Shown here one piece after another: positions 1 through 10,129 of a stretch of 64,000 bases of DNA. A program made the position numbers and the translations under genes. Within the stretch, counting starts at the first letter, position 1. The number at the start of each line of letters is the position of its first letter. Source of the stretch: Sipunculus nudus (taxonomy: Eukaryota > Annelida > Sipuncula > Golfingiida > Sipunculidae). The notes beneath the pieces are model-generated. The model did not search any database and had not been told where the DNA came from. It worked only from the letters and a program-made list of their open reading frames with translations. The stretch spans positions 13,433,241 through 13,497,240 of the forward strand of contig CM049318.1 of the NCBI GenBank assembly GCA_026874595.1, written 5' to 3'.

Positions 1-472
1 GTCCTTGAAACGTGGATGTCTGCGGCGTTTCTTTGAAAACGTTGTTTCAACCAATCCTGTGACCTGAATAAGTCACGTTTACTGGTAAACAACATGATTA
101 ATCATTCCTGTCTGACACGCCATATGTCCTTGAAACGTGGATGTCTGCGGCGTTTCTTTAAAACGTCGTTTCCACCGCTCCTGTGACCTGAATAAGTCAC
201 GTTTACTGGTAAACAACATGATTAATCATTCCTAACTGAAACGCCGTATGTCCTTGAAACTGGATGTCTGCGGCGTTTTTTGAAAACGTCGTTTCCACCT
301 CTCCTGTGACCAGAATAAGTCTAGTTCACTGGTAAACAACATGATTGATTATTCGTGACTGACACGCCATATGTCACTTGAAACGTGGATGTCTGCGGCT
401 TTTCTCTGATAACGTCGTTTCAACCGCTCCTGTGACCTGAATAAGTCATGTTCACTGGTAAACAACATGATT
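1..472. repeat. 125-bp satellite array, about 3.8 units (cut by window start)
   Basis: Monomer starts (GTCCTTGAAACGTGGATG or a variant) are seen at 1, 126, 250 and 373, so units are 123-125 bp. The last unit breaks off into the 122-bp family. Each monomer contains the perfect palindrome ATGATTAATCAT, the hairpin GTGAC-N8-GTCAC and the near-dyad AAACGTCGTTT. The same satellite forms a longer array at 50126-51168. No coding sequence is supported here. Confidence 0.95.
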
Positions 473-475
473 ATG

Positions 476-1440
476 CGCAAAAATGAAGGATATCTCACGA
501 CAGGAGATCGCGCGAAGCAGACGTGGAACCGGGCCAAATTGCAAATCTTCCTTGTGAACGAAAGGACAGCGCACGAGGCAAACATAAATGGGAAAAGGCC
601 AAGAACAAGGTAAAAAAAGAACAGATGTGTACTGACAGGGGAGATCGCGAGGCAGACTTGGTACCGATCAAATTCCACACACTTTTGACAGAAATGTTTC
701 GGGACAAGAGCGTAAGCGAAGAAGATGAACCGGGCCAGAAACCCCGCGTCTATGTAAAGGTCAGGAGAGAGAGCGAGGCAGACACTGAACCAGGCCAACT
801 ATCACGCAAAAATGAAAGGATGTTTAGCGACAGGCGAGCCTGAAACAGACTTTGAAGCGAGCCAAAAACCACACCATTCTGTAAAGGACGGGGGAGAACA
901 CGACTTGGTACCTATCATCTTCCACGCACGTATAAGGAATGTTTCGGGACAAGAGGGCGCGCGAATCCGACTTGGAACCGCGCAAAAACCGACGCCTGTA
1001 TGTAAAGGACAGGAGGGAAAGCGAGACTGACCTGGAACAAGGCCAACTGCAACGCAAACATGAAAGGGATGTCGAGCTACAGGAGAGCGCCAAGCACACT
1101 TGGAACCGGGCCAAAACCACACCTCTCTGAAATGGAGAGGGGACAGCACGACTTGGTACCGATCAACTTCCACGCACCTATGGAAGGGTTGTTTCGGGAC
1201 AAAAGGACATGCGAAGCAGACTTGGAACCGGGCCAATAATAACACCTCCCTGTAAAGGACAGGAGAGAGCACGACTTGGTACCGGTCTACCTCCACGCAC
1301 CTATAAAAGGAATGTTTCCGGACACGAGCGCGGAGCATCTATGTAGGCGACATGAGAGACCGCGAAGCAGAATTGGAACTGTATAGGCTACAACGCAAAT
1401 ATGAAGCCTCGCAGAACCCCAGTGTTGATTAGCAGGAAGA
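476..1440. repeat. 122-bp minisatellite array, copy 1
   Basis: This is a degenerate tandem array of a unit built around GACTTGGTACCGATCAAC, CACGCACCTATGAAAGG, TTTCGGGACAAGAGCGCG and ACTTGGAACCGGGCCAAA. Consecutive GACTTGGTAC landmarks lie at 655, 902, 1150 and 1273, so gaps are one or two units of about 122-123 bp. Open frames occur on both strands, but 122 is not a multiple of 3, so they rotate between frames from unit to unit and look like by-products of the repeat. It passes at its right end into the same flank that follows the arrays at 7660 and 52620. Confidence 0.9.
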
Positions 1441-2650
1441 CAACGGCGTGTTCCGTATACTCTCACTGGTCTACTTGCAAATTGGTTAATTCGTAGTCCA
1501 CATACTCCACGATTGTGCCGCTATGTATATGTTATTCACACAGGACCAGAGACCAGAACCATCACTTTTTTAGATCTAGCCAGCAGAGCCCAGCATACTG
1601 CAGCACAATAAGTGCCTGCGTGCTATAAAGGAATAATAATAATAATGGCTTCTGAGTGGATCCAGTTAAAAATATATATATATATATATGTGTGTGTGAG
1701 GGTGTATATATATGTTTTACTTGTTGAATGTGATCTGTCTGATCTTGAGCCTTATATTTGCATATATTCTAACGAAATTAAGTCATATTACGCAAGATTA
1801 TCTTTGTTAAATTAAGTTGAATCAAGTTCTGTGTTTCCTGCCCCTCATTGTGTAAACAGGATAACAGCATTCCTTTGACATGACTATGCACTTGTGGCAC
1901 ACAGCTTTAATAGTTACACAGCTGGCTTGGCGTGTTTTGCCGAGTCATATCAGTGCCATATCATTGCTCAGCCATGTGATACATTAACGTTCATAATCTT
2001 TCTTAGTTATATGTATGGCTTTGCTTTTGAAAGTCGGCTTCGCCTCGAAGTTATTTTTGCGTAGGTCCTAATCATAGACGGATTAACCTCAGCCCGCGGA
2101 CCGGCTCAGGGACTAATCGTCGTCAGGGACTCCAGCCGCCGGTACAGCTCAGATCCCGTCTTTGTCTTCTTCAATTCAATTCAGAGCGAGTCTTGTTTTT
2201 ATTTTAGATTCATCATCATTTATTTCAGTGTTTTATATAATTATATAGCATTAGTCCAGTAAAAAAAAGAATTTTAAAAATATAATTAAAGCTCTAATTA
2301 CATAGACAAATGTCCTCGCAGTAAATACTGACAACAGGTTAAAATAAACACTGTTAAATTTTTCGGCCTATACATTTTACCAAGGTGTTAATTTCATGAA
2401 ACTAAGTCCCTTCTAATTATGTTTTATTCATTGACACACACCTTTTACAAATAAATAATTATTCTGTGTACGATGTGCACGGGTACAGCGGTGTTACCTG
2501 TGGGTCGGTAACAGCGTTCTACGTGTCAGCGATGTGACACATAATACACATTCACTTCTTACGATGTGGTCCCATTATTTTTCCTAAATGGTTTACTGGC
2601 ATTCATTAAACGTTGAGGCACATCAACATTTTTAAATACTGCAATAAGAC
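1441..2650. repeat. diverged copy of the array-flanking segment
   Basis: There is no gene here. Short blocks match the flank of the second array at 7660-8250 in order: TTACACAGCTGGCT near 1914, a CTTCG-rich segment near 2037, an AACAGGTTAAAA block near 2334 and a CATTCATTAAACGTTG block near 2601. This is an old, diverged duplicate. An (AT)/(TG) microsatellite sits at about 1671-1698. Confidence 0.6.
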
Positions 2651-3723
2651 CGACCACTGGGTCAAGCATATATATACACACAATCTTGCGTGATCACGAT
2701 GTAAATAACCCCCCCCCCCCCCCTCCCTCCATGACAGTATTTAATTCAATCGACAGCAAGAATCAATAATTAAAAGTAATGTAAACGCTAAGAATTAAAA
2801 ATGAAATAATAATCTATTTTTTTTTAGATTTTTAAACTTCTTGGAAAGTGAGAGAGAGAGAGAATTTATTTGAGAGCACAGACAGGGAGAGACTTATTAA
2901 TGCAAAAATTTAAGTCAGAGATATGGTGAAAAAAGGGCATTTTCAGGTGTAAGAGGGAGATGTTTATATCAGAGGACGAATCTTTTATTAGAGAGAGGGA
3001 GACGATTGTGTTCGTAAGAGATTGTGTGAGAGAGAGAGAGAGATAGAGAGAATGAGAGAGAAAAAGGGACAGGAATGTGAAGTAAATCGGAGATGGAGGA
3101 AACAAACGGATATCGTAAGAGTAACATGTTGACTGAGGGTAAAATGAACGGTAGGATTAAATGATACAAGTAGTATTTTTTGTGTGTAATATATTCAGTA
3201 ACTGGAAAGATAAATAGTTTAACAACATATTTAATACTAAATATTCGATACCAACTTATTGTATATAATAATGTTTCCAATATATGTTTATATATGTGTT
3301 TGTGTGTAAGATACCGGTATACATCATGCAATACACTCTCCCTGCCTTTTCTTTCTTTTCCTTCTTTCTGACTTTCTTTAATTTCTTTCCTTCATTACTT
3401 CTTTTCCTTACCTTTCCTTTCCTTCCTCCCCTTTCCCTTTTGTTCCTTTCCTTTCCTTACCTTCCTTTCATTTCATCCCCTGCCCTTTCCTGCCTTCCTA
3501 CCTTTCTTCCTTTCCTCCCTTTTCTTTCCGTTCCTCCCATTCCTTCTTTCCCTTTCCATCCTTTCCTTTCCTTCCTTCCTTTTCCTTTTTCCGTCCTTTC
3601 CTTCTTCCTTCATTCCTCTCCTCCTTGATTTCTTTTTTCTTTCTTTCTTTTTCACACTCTTCCTTTCTGTATTATATTCCTTCTCACGTTCTTTCCTCCT
3701 CTCTCTGTATGTCTCTCTTTCAT

Positions 3724-3786
<63 letters not shown>

Positions 3787-4140
3787 GGTTATTTTCATGA
3801 TATCAGCGGGCTAGAAAGACGGTAATTATCCTTTGATCGAGGAGATACAACGACAATTTCTCTTGCTGTTACAATTGGTTGCCTCTTTTTTTATATAGGA
3901 CATTAAACAGATTGCTCTTGTTTGTGTGTCATAAATATTGTCATTTAATATTATACCTATATATGAACACTTGTTTTATTTTACCCTTCACATTTGTTTT
4001 CTCCATATTTTTACCTCTTCAGGAAAATTGTCTACCACCATGAGATGGAAATGGCCATTTATTCATTACTTCAACTAAAATTTCAATAATGGTTTAGAGG
4101 AAAAGTTGAAGTGCAAATTATGAATGAGTAAATATTTAAG
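2651..4140. other. low-complexity interval, no gene seen
   Basis: It contains a C15 run at 2709-2723, GA-rich sequence at about 2850-3085, and a long pyrimidine-rich strand listed separately. Open frames here are made of simple repeats and are not credible genes. Confidence 0.7.
3340..3781. repeat. polypyrimidine tract (TTCC-rich, then (CT)n)
   Basis: About 440 bases of the plus strand are almost purely C and T: irregular CTTTCC/TTCCTTCC to about 3660, then an uninterrupted (CT) run at about 3727-3780. Such mirror-rich polypurine-polypyrimidine DNA can form triplexes. Apparent ORFs (F/L/P/S-rich, or K/R/E/G-rich on the other strand) are compositional. Confidence 0.9.
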
Positions 4141-5060
4141 TCAAGACCCCCATTGAACCGAATGTCTCATGAAACCAGGGGTTTCAGTGATATGCGCAGA
4201 TCGCACTTTCTCATTGGTAGCACCGCAAAGGCAAATAAAGGCAGCCCTGATGAAAGGTCCGTGAACCAGTTAAGCTCCCACACCTCCACTGACATTCTTT
4301 ACCAGAATCTCAAAATAACCCATGTGTCGTGTCCGCGACGTACAATACATCTGGTCCTTATTAGAGACCGTGGTTCACGTTCCTCATTCCAGAATGGACC
4401 GTGAGGCGGGGTACAGTAAATGCTTGAGCCACACAGGGCACGTCTTCTTCTGATAACATTTCTGCTGTTCATGACAGGACAAGCAAAGCCAAAGTCAGCG
4501 CATTTTCTTTTGCACGATGCGTGGAAATTCCATTATGAATCACATATTTGTGAGATGTTTTATCTGTTCAGACTTCGTTTGGAATAAATATTACTTATTG
4601 TAAATCAAATAATATGGTGTCAACATTTATACGCCACTTAAAAATAACCCTTGTTGACTTAAATTTGACTAGGCTAAAATAGTTAATGTATGACTAGCCC
4701 ATCTAAATATTATTCACATTATTTTTGTCATTAGCAGTAGTTAAAGAAAACATCCCATAGTCATGAAAGTTAAAATAAGGATAATTTTACACCTTGTGTA
4801 TATATAATTGTGGTAGCGGTGTTCATAAACGTGTTGACTTAGATAAGCTGTTGCACTGAAACCGAGCGCACCCGGATCCCCATAGTATGGGCCAAGTATG
4901 CCCTTGTACAGGGGCAGAGGCAGATAAACATCACCATACTTCACCCGACGAGAATGTAGGAATGCCTGCGTGAACATAACAGATGATCCCGTATACAGAC
5001 GTATTCCCCTAAAAATAATAAATTGTATACATTGTATTTGATTTTATAGTGTACAAAATG
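4141..5060. repeat. diverged copy of module B
   Basis: Blocks GAAAGGTCCGTGAACCAGTT (near 4252), TACCAGAATCTCA, CGCGACGTACAATACATCTG and CATGACAGGACAAGCAAAGCC occur in the same order as in the modules near 10.3, 13.7, 17.2 and 22.1 kb. The segment then runs to a GGAATGC..ACATAACAGATGATCCCGTA block near 4960, as in those copies. It lies outside the tandem macro-units and is more diverged. Confidence 0.75.
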
Positions 5061-5251
5061 GTATGAAATACGTATTGTATGAGTTTTGCAATGAAATATA
5101 TTCTTAAAAAGGGGGAAACACGGGGTACACGCGACTCTCTTTCGGTCAAATATATGGAAAAATTGAAATATATACACTTATCATTCATTAACAGCGCAAG
5201 GTTTTGCGTCCGGCACCGTCTCCTTCTTATAAAAATATATAAATATATGTA

Positions 5252-5409
5252 TTGTTACGAAGACAAATTGGTCATAGGAAAATTTTGGCCCGATCCGGGA
5301 TTCGAACCCATGTTGGTGGCGCGCATATCCGGCGTTTCAACTGCTTCGCTAGAAAGGCAAGCTTCACTAGCGAGACAGTTCGGTCCGCTTTTGTGTCACC
5401 TTGTAACAA
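5252..5409 (-). mobile_element. tRNA-derived SINE-like element with short terminal inverted repeats
   Basis: Read on the minus strand it carries a pol III A-box-like TAGCGAAGCAG and, about 50 nt further on, a B-box GGGTTCGAATCCC. The 158-bp segment is bounded by TTGTTAC (5252-5258) and GTAACAA (5403-5409), an exact inverted repeat. It does not fold as a full tRNA, so it is called a SINE or pol III-type mobile element and not a tRNA gene. Confidence 0.6.
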
Positions 5410-5817
5410 TATATATATACCAGTAATATGTAATACTGGAAATTTACATTAATGTACGACCCATTATCTAGAGGAACTTTCATGTTTGAATTTTAGAATT
5501 TAATCTCTATACAACCTTATCATCATCAATTGAGGTTCAGCTTCCGGAATTCATAAATAATATCTGATATTGTGAGATTCCATTCTCTGCACGTGTACAC
5601 TGTAGCATATTCCTATGCTGACCGGCCTTGTATTATCGTTTGCCAATACCACATGAATTAAAAACATTATTAGACATGATTATAATATTTGTGAAAGAAA
5701 GGAATGTTATGATATTCATAGAAAGGTTAATCTTAGAATTTGATGAAGCCTTAACAGGCTTGTCCATGCAAGCCGTAACAGGTTCTGCTAAAGCCTTCGT
5801 CTTTTTTCTTTGTAAGG
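5410..5817. other. AT-rich spacer, nothing recognised
   Basis: An open frame enters the following array from here, but it shows no recognisable domain, no intron-exon signals and no duplicate elsewhere in the window. Confidence 0.5.
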
Positions 5818-7660
5818 TTGAAACCAGGACAACTACAACGCAAAAAGGAAAATATGTATCGCAACAGGAGAGGGTGCAAAGCAGACTTGGAACCATGCAG
5901 GCCAAGAACCATGACTCTATGTGGGCGACAGGAGAGAGCGCTAGACAGACTTGTAACAATGCAAATTATAATACAAAAATAAGGGATGTCTCGCGAAACG
6001 ACCTGGAACAATGCCAACCACAACGCAAATATCAGAGGTGTCTCGCGACTGGAGAGAGCGTGAAGCAGACTTGGAAACAGACAAACTACGACGCTAAAAG
6101 GAAGGATGTTTCGCAACAGGAGAGCACGAAGACGTAAAACCGACCCAAATAACCAAGCCTCTATGTGAACGACAGGAGAGCGCGTTAGCCAGACACAACT
6201 TGAACCAGGCCAACAACGCAAAAAGGAGCAGATACGTACTGGCAGGAGAGATCGCGAAGCAGACTTGGTACTGATCAACTCCCACTCAGCTATGAAAGAA
6301 ATGTTTCGAGACAAGACAGCGCGCGAAACAGAATTGGAACCGCGCCAAATCGACGCCTCTATGTAAAGGACAGGATGGAAAGCGAGACAGGCTTGGAACA
6401 AGGCCAACAACAACGCAAAAATGAAAGGGATGTCGAGCGACAGGAGAGTGCCAAGCACACATGGAACCGGGCCAAATACCACAGCCGTCTGAAAAGGACA
6501 GGGGAGAGCACGACTTGGTACCAATCAACATCCATGCATCGATGAAAGGATTGTTTCGGGACAAAAGGACATGCGAAGCAGACTTGGAACCGGGCCAATA
6601 ATCACACCTCTCTGAAAAAGACAGGAGAGAGCACGACTTGGTACCAATCTGTTCCACGCACCTATGAACGGAATGTTTCGGGACAAGAGCGCGAAGAAGA
6701 CTTGGAACCGGGTCAAAAACCACGCCTCTATGTAAAGGAAAGGAGAGGGAGCGAGACAGACTTGCAACCAGGCTAACTACAACGCAAAATGAAAGGGATG
6801 TTAAACGACAGGAGATTGCGAAGGAGATTTGGAACAGGGCCAAAAACCACAGCACTCTATAAAACACTGGGGAAACCACGACTTGGTACCGATCAGCATC
6901 CACGCACCTGTGAAAGGAATGTTTCAGGACAAAAGCGCAAGCGGAACAGACTTGGAACCGAGCCAAAAACCACACCTCTCTGTAATGGACTTGGGAAACA
7001 CGACTTGGTACTGATCAACTTCCATGCACCTGTGAAAGGAATGTTTCCGGACAAAAGCGCATGCGAAATAGACTTGGAATCGAGCCATAAGCCAAACTCT
7101 CTTTAAAAGACAGGGAAAATCACGACTTGGTACCGATCAATATCCACGCACCTGTGAAAGGAATGTTTCGGGACTGGAGCCCATGCGAACTCAGAACCGA
7201 GCCGAAAACCACACCTCTCTATAAAGGACTGGGGAAATGACGACTTGGTACCGATCAACTTACATGCACCTGTGAATGTTTCCGGACTAGAGCGCATGCG
7301 AAACAGACTTGGAAAAGAGCCAAAAAATATCACGCTTCTATGTGAAGGACAGGAGATAGCGTAAGGCAGACTTTGAATCATGCCTACTATCACGCAAAAA
7401 TGAAAGGATTTTTACCGACTGGAAAGCCCGAAGCAGGCTTTGGACCGCGCAAAAAAAATACCTCTCAGTAAAGGACAGGGGAGAGCATGACTTCGTACCG
7501 ATCAACTTCGAAGAGCGCATGCGGAGCCGATTTGGAACCTGGCCAAAAGCCATGCCTCTCTGTAAATGACAGGAGAGAGCACAAGCAGACCGGTCGGAAC
7601 TGGTCGGACTACACCACAAATATGGAGCCTTGCAGCACCCAAGTGTTGGTAAGCAGGAAG
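5818..7660. repeat. 122-bp minisatellite array, copy 2
   Basis: About 15 degenerate units. GACTTGGTAC landmarks at 6512, 6634, 6880, 7002, 7124 and 7242 give spacings of 122, 246 (two units), 122, 122 and 118. Units near 7300-7660 are almost identical to 52250-52620 and mark the start of the large duplicated block. Minus-strand frames stay open for up to 257 codons, but they rotate through all three frames. Confidence 0.92.
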
Positions 7661-7868
7661 ACTACTCCGTGATCCGTATACTCTGACTGGTGACTGATTA
7701 AACAGGCACACGGCTTCAACAGTTACACAGCTGGCTGAGCATGTGTCAAGGTGTCTTCCCCTGACTCCAGTTCTAACTATGACCTGCATTTGGTATAAAG
7801 CCGTGCTCACACATGCTTTATTACTTAGCTCTTTCTGGTATGAATCACGCTCACAAACACATGCACAA

Positions 7869-7927
<59 letters not shown>

Positions 7928-8250
7928 CCCCTTGCATCAACACCCACCTCCCTGTAAATGATGTTCCCACGCCTTTGATATGCGTATCTATGGTTTTGTA
8001 AGTCAGCTTCGTCTTGAAGACTTGTTTATATTTGCATGTATACAAATCATAAACGTACTACAGTCCAGCACGCGGACATTAGGTTATACCTGATAACAGG
8101 TTAAAAACACTTAAATTTATGGCATTTTATTCATTTTACTAAAGCTGTTAAATTCATCAAAATGTTTCTCCACCAATCATTTCTTATTCATTAAACATTG
8201 TGGGGGACAACGTGGAACTCATTTATAAAGAAATACCCTGTAAAAGGATG
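7661..8250. other. array flank with CA/TA microsatellite, no gene
   Basis: This segment follows the 122-bp array and is shared with 52621-53180; a diverged version is at 1441-2650. It contains (CA)n then (TA)n at about 7868-7922. That microsatellite is much shorter in the right-hand duplicate. Confidence 0.8.
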
Positions 8251-8270
8251 TTTGATGTTAAATATAAGAT

Positions 8271-8501
8271 ATGACCGTTTGTCCAATAAATGAGTCATTT
8301 CTAGCATTACGCTCGGAAGTTCACATATTTACAGGAAGCAAACATTACGTCCGGGAATTTCCAGAAAAATTACGGTCACATCCAGCATTCCCAATCGTAC
8401 CTGACAAGTGCTCATTTGGACCGTACGCAGATGAATGTGATGGACCCCTTAAAACGATTCACTGGAAGTTCTTCGAATCACTTTGCAATATTGCAAGTTG
8501 A
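8271..8501 (+). CDS. unrecognised 76-residue open frame (low confidence)
   Basis: The frame runs ATG to TGA and has non-repetitive composition with mixed hydrophobic and charged residues and several aromatics, so it looks more protein-like than its neighbours. I recognise no domain, signal peptide or membrane segment. The duplicate at 53204-53434 keeps the frame with one residue changed near the C-terminus. The surrounding DNA is equally similar, so that is weak evidence for selection. It could be a decayed exon or transposon fragment. Confidence 0.2.
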   Translation: MTVCPINESFLALRSEVHIFTGSKHYVREFPEKLRSHPAFPIVPDKCSFGPYADECDGPLKTIHWKFFESLCNIAS

Positions 8502-8889
8502 ATAAATCCGAAATTAATCTGAAGTCTAATAACCATATATGTAACCTGCTGTTTCCAAATATTTATACATAAGTGCCAGCCAGATAAACGAAAAATAATA
8601 TGGGCTGTCTGTATAATTCATGTGATTATTTAACAGAAACGTACTTTGGGAACAAAAGTAACCCCAGGTTTGCTCGCATCCGTGTCCCCATTCAATGCGA
8701 CGACGGGCTGCGAAATCCATGCCAGCTAAATTTCCGTCTGCCGAGCCATAATGTCATACATGAGCGGATGATTTAATGTTAATTATACCCTCACACCTTG
8801 TCACTCAACGTTTAGCCAGTCTCCACACCTCGTGCCGACAGCTTGCCCGGCAATATTTATAGCGAGAACACAACACATGTTACATGACT

Positions 8890-9640
8890 CCTTTTTATCC
8901 AATATACAAATAATTTGTCTGTGAGCTTTTCAGACTGTAAAATTATCAAATATGCAGACGACACTCACATTCTAGGCCTGACACACAAGAATGATGAATC
9001 GCAAAATATGTGACTTGTCGGTGTGAGGAACACTACCTTCAGTTAAATGTTAAGAAGACTAAAGAAGTAGTCTTTAATTTCAGAAGATCAAACTCTGTAA
9101 TTACCCCAGTTGCTATCAAAAATGATGATGTAGATATTGTAGAAAATGATAAATACCTGTATTATTGACAGAAATCTGAATTGGAAAGAACATGTGTTGA
9201 ATCAATCCAAAAAAGCAAACAAAAGATTATATTACCTATATTATCTAAGAAAGCTAATATTGACAAAACCATAATTACCATGTTTTATAATTCAGTAATT
9301 TCCAGTGTCCTATAACCTATTCACAGGAGTGCGGGTTTAAAAATATATCTGATAAGTTAAGGAAACAGTTAAATAATACCAGGAAGAGAAGTTGTAGAAT
9401 AACTTACTTCTCTTGCCACACACCAGGAAATCTGTGAAACCAAAACAATGGCCTTCATATATCAAAGGTCATGAATAACACAACACATCCCCTACATTCA
9501 GAGTTCCGTTTTTTCCCTTCAAGTAAACGCCTAGATGCGATATTCTGCAGAACAACTAGTTTTTAAAAGTCTCTCGTGCCATTCAGTATTAAGCTTTTTA
9601 ACTCGCTACTCTCTGATATTTAATGTCTTGAATTATGTGT
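8890..9640 (+). pseudogene. non-LTR retrotransposon (LINE) remnant, RT C-terminal half
   Basis: Translation in shifting plus-strand frames shows the reverse-transcriptase catalytic box Y-A-D-D at 8951-8962 inside IIKYADDTHIL. It is followed by LNVKKTKEVVFNFRRS, by DNLNW-like residues in the thumb region, by a FYNSVISSVL segment, and by a PLHSEFRFFPSSKR...CRTTSF tail near 9490-9570, all typical of CR1/Rex/L2-type LINEs. Stops and frameshifts (for example the TGA soon after the YADD box) show it is dead. The 5' part is missing. It is duplicated at 53825-54555. Confidence 0.85.
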
Positions 9641-10129
9641 TTTACCTGCAGAATTCTCTGCTTTATCATTTTTACATGCTTATTTTTACGTGCATAGTCA
9701 ATATGTTATGTGTTATTTTTTGTGTATTTTTATGTATCTGCCTATTTACTTATTTATTTCTATGTAATGAATTGCAAGTCAACGACAAATTCCTGGAACT
9801 GAAGACTAATAAATGTTATCTTATCTTTTCTTATCTCATTGTTGCCTCAAACTGCTCCAACCTTATGTGAAATTGTGATACAATGTGCCGCAGCAGGAGG
9901 TGTCATGAAATGTCCTGAACTAACGACCATATATGTATTTAACATACCACTTTAATTTGACTTTATGTACAGTGTTGTCAAATTACAAAGGATAATAAAA
10001 ATATATATTTATATAATTTAACAAGACAATTACTCTAAATTAACACTTGATTCGTCGGTGCAAGGCAGAAAGCAGACTGGGATACAAGCTAACCAACACG
10101 GTTGCACTCTAATCCGCTTCAATGTTACG
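9641..10129. other. AT-rich spacer, possibly LINE 3' tail
   Basis: It holds T-rich sequence and a TCTTATCTTTTCTTATCTC stretch near 9818 that could be the 3' end of the LINE remnant. No gene or RNA was recognised. It is shared with 54556-55040. Confidence 0.5.

Noticed and set aside
802-1338. 178-codon minus-strand open frame with repeated FQVCFA/VPKHSFHRC-like peptides
   Set aside because: It lies wholly in the 122-bp array. The repeat period is not a multiple of 3 and equivalent peptides appear in shifting frames, so it is a by-product of the repeat.
3284-3655. Open frames on both strands in the polypyrimidine tract
   Set aside because: Composition alone (F/L/P/S or K/R/E/G) explains them; there is no domain and no splice structure.
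4246-4275. CTGATGA motif suggesting a hammerhead ribozyme
   Set aside because: No GAAA core or stem II follows at the right distance, and the motif is lost in other copies of the module (CTGTAATGA).
5300-5360. Possible true tRNA gene on the minus strand
   Set aside because: A and B boxes are present, but no acceptor stem pairs around them, so it was kept as a SINE-like element.
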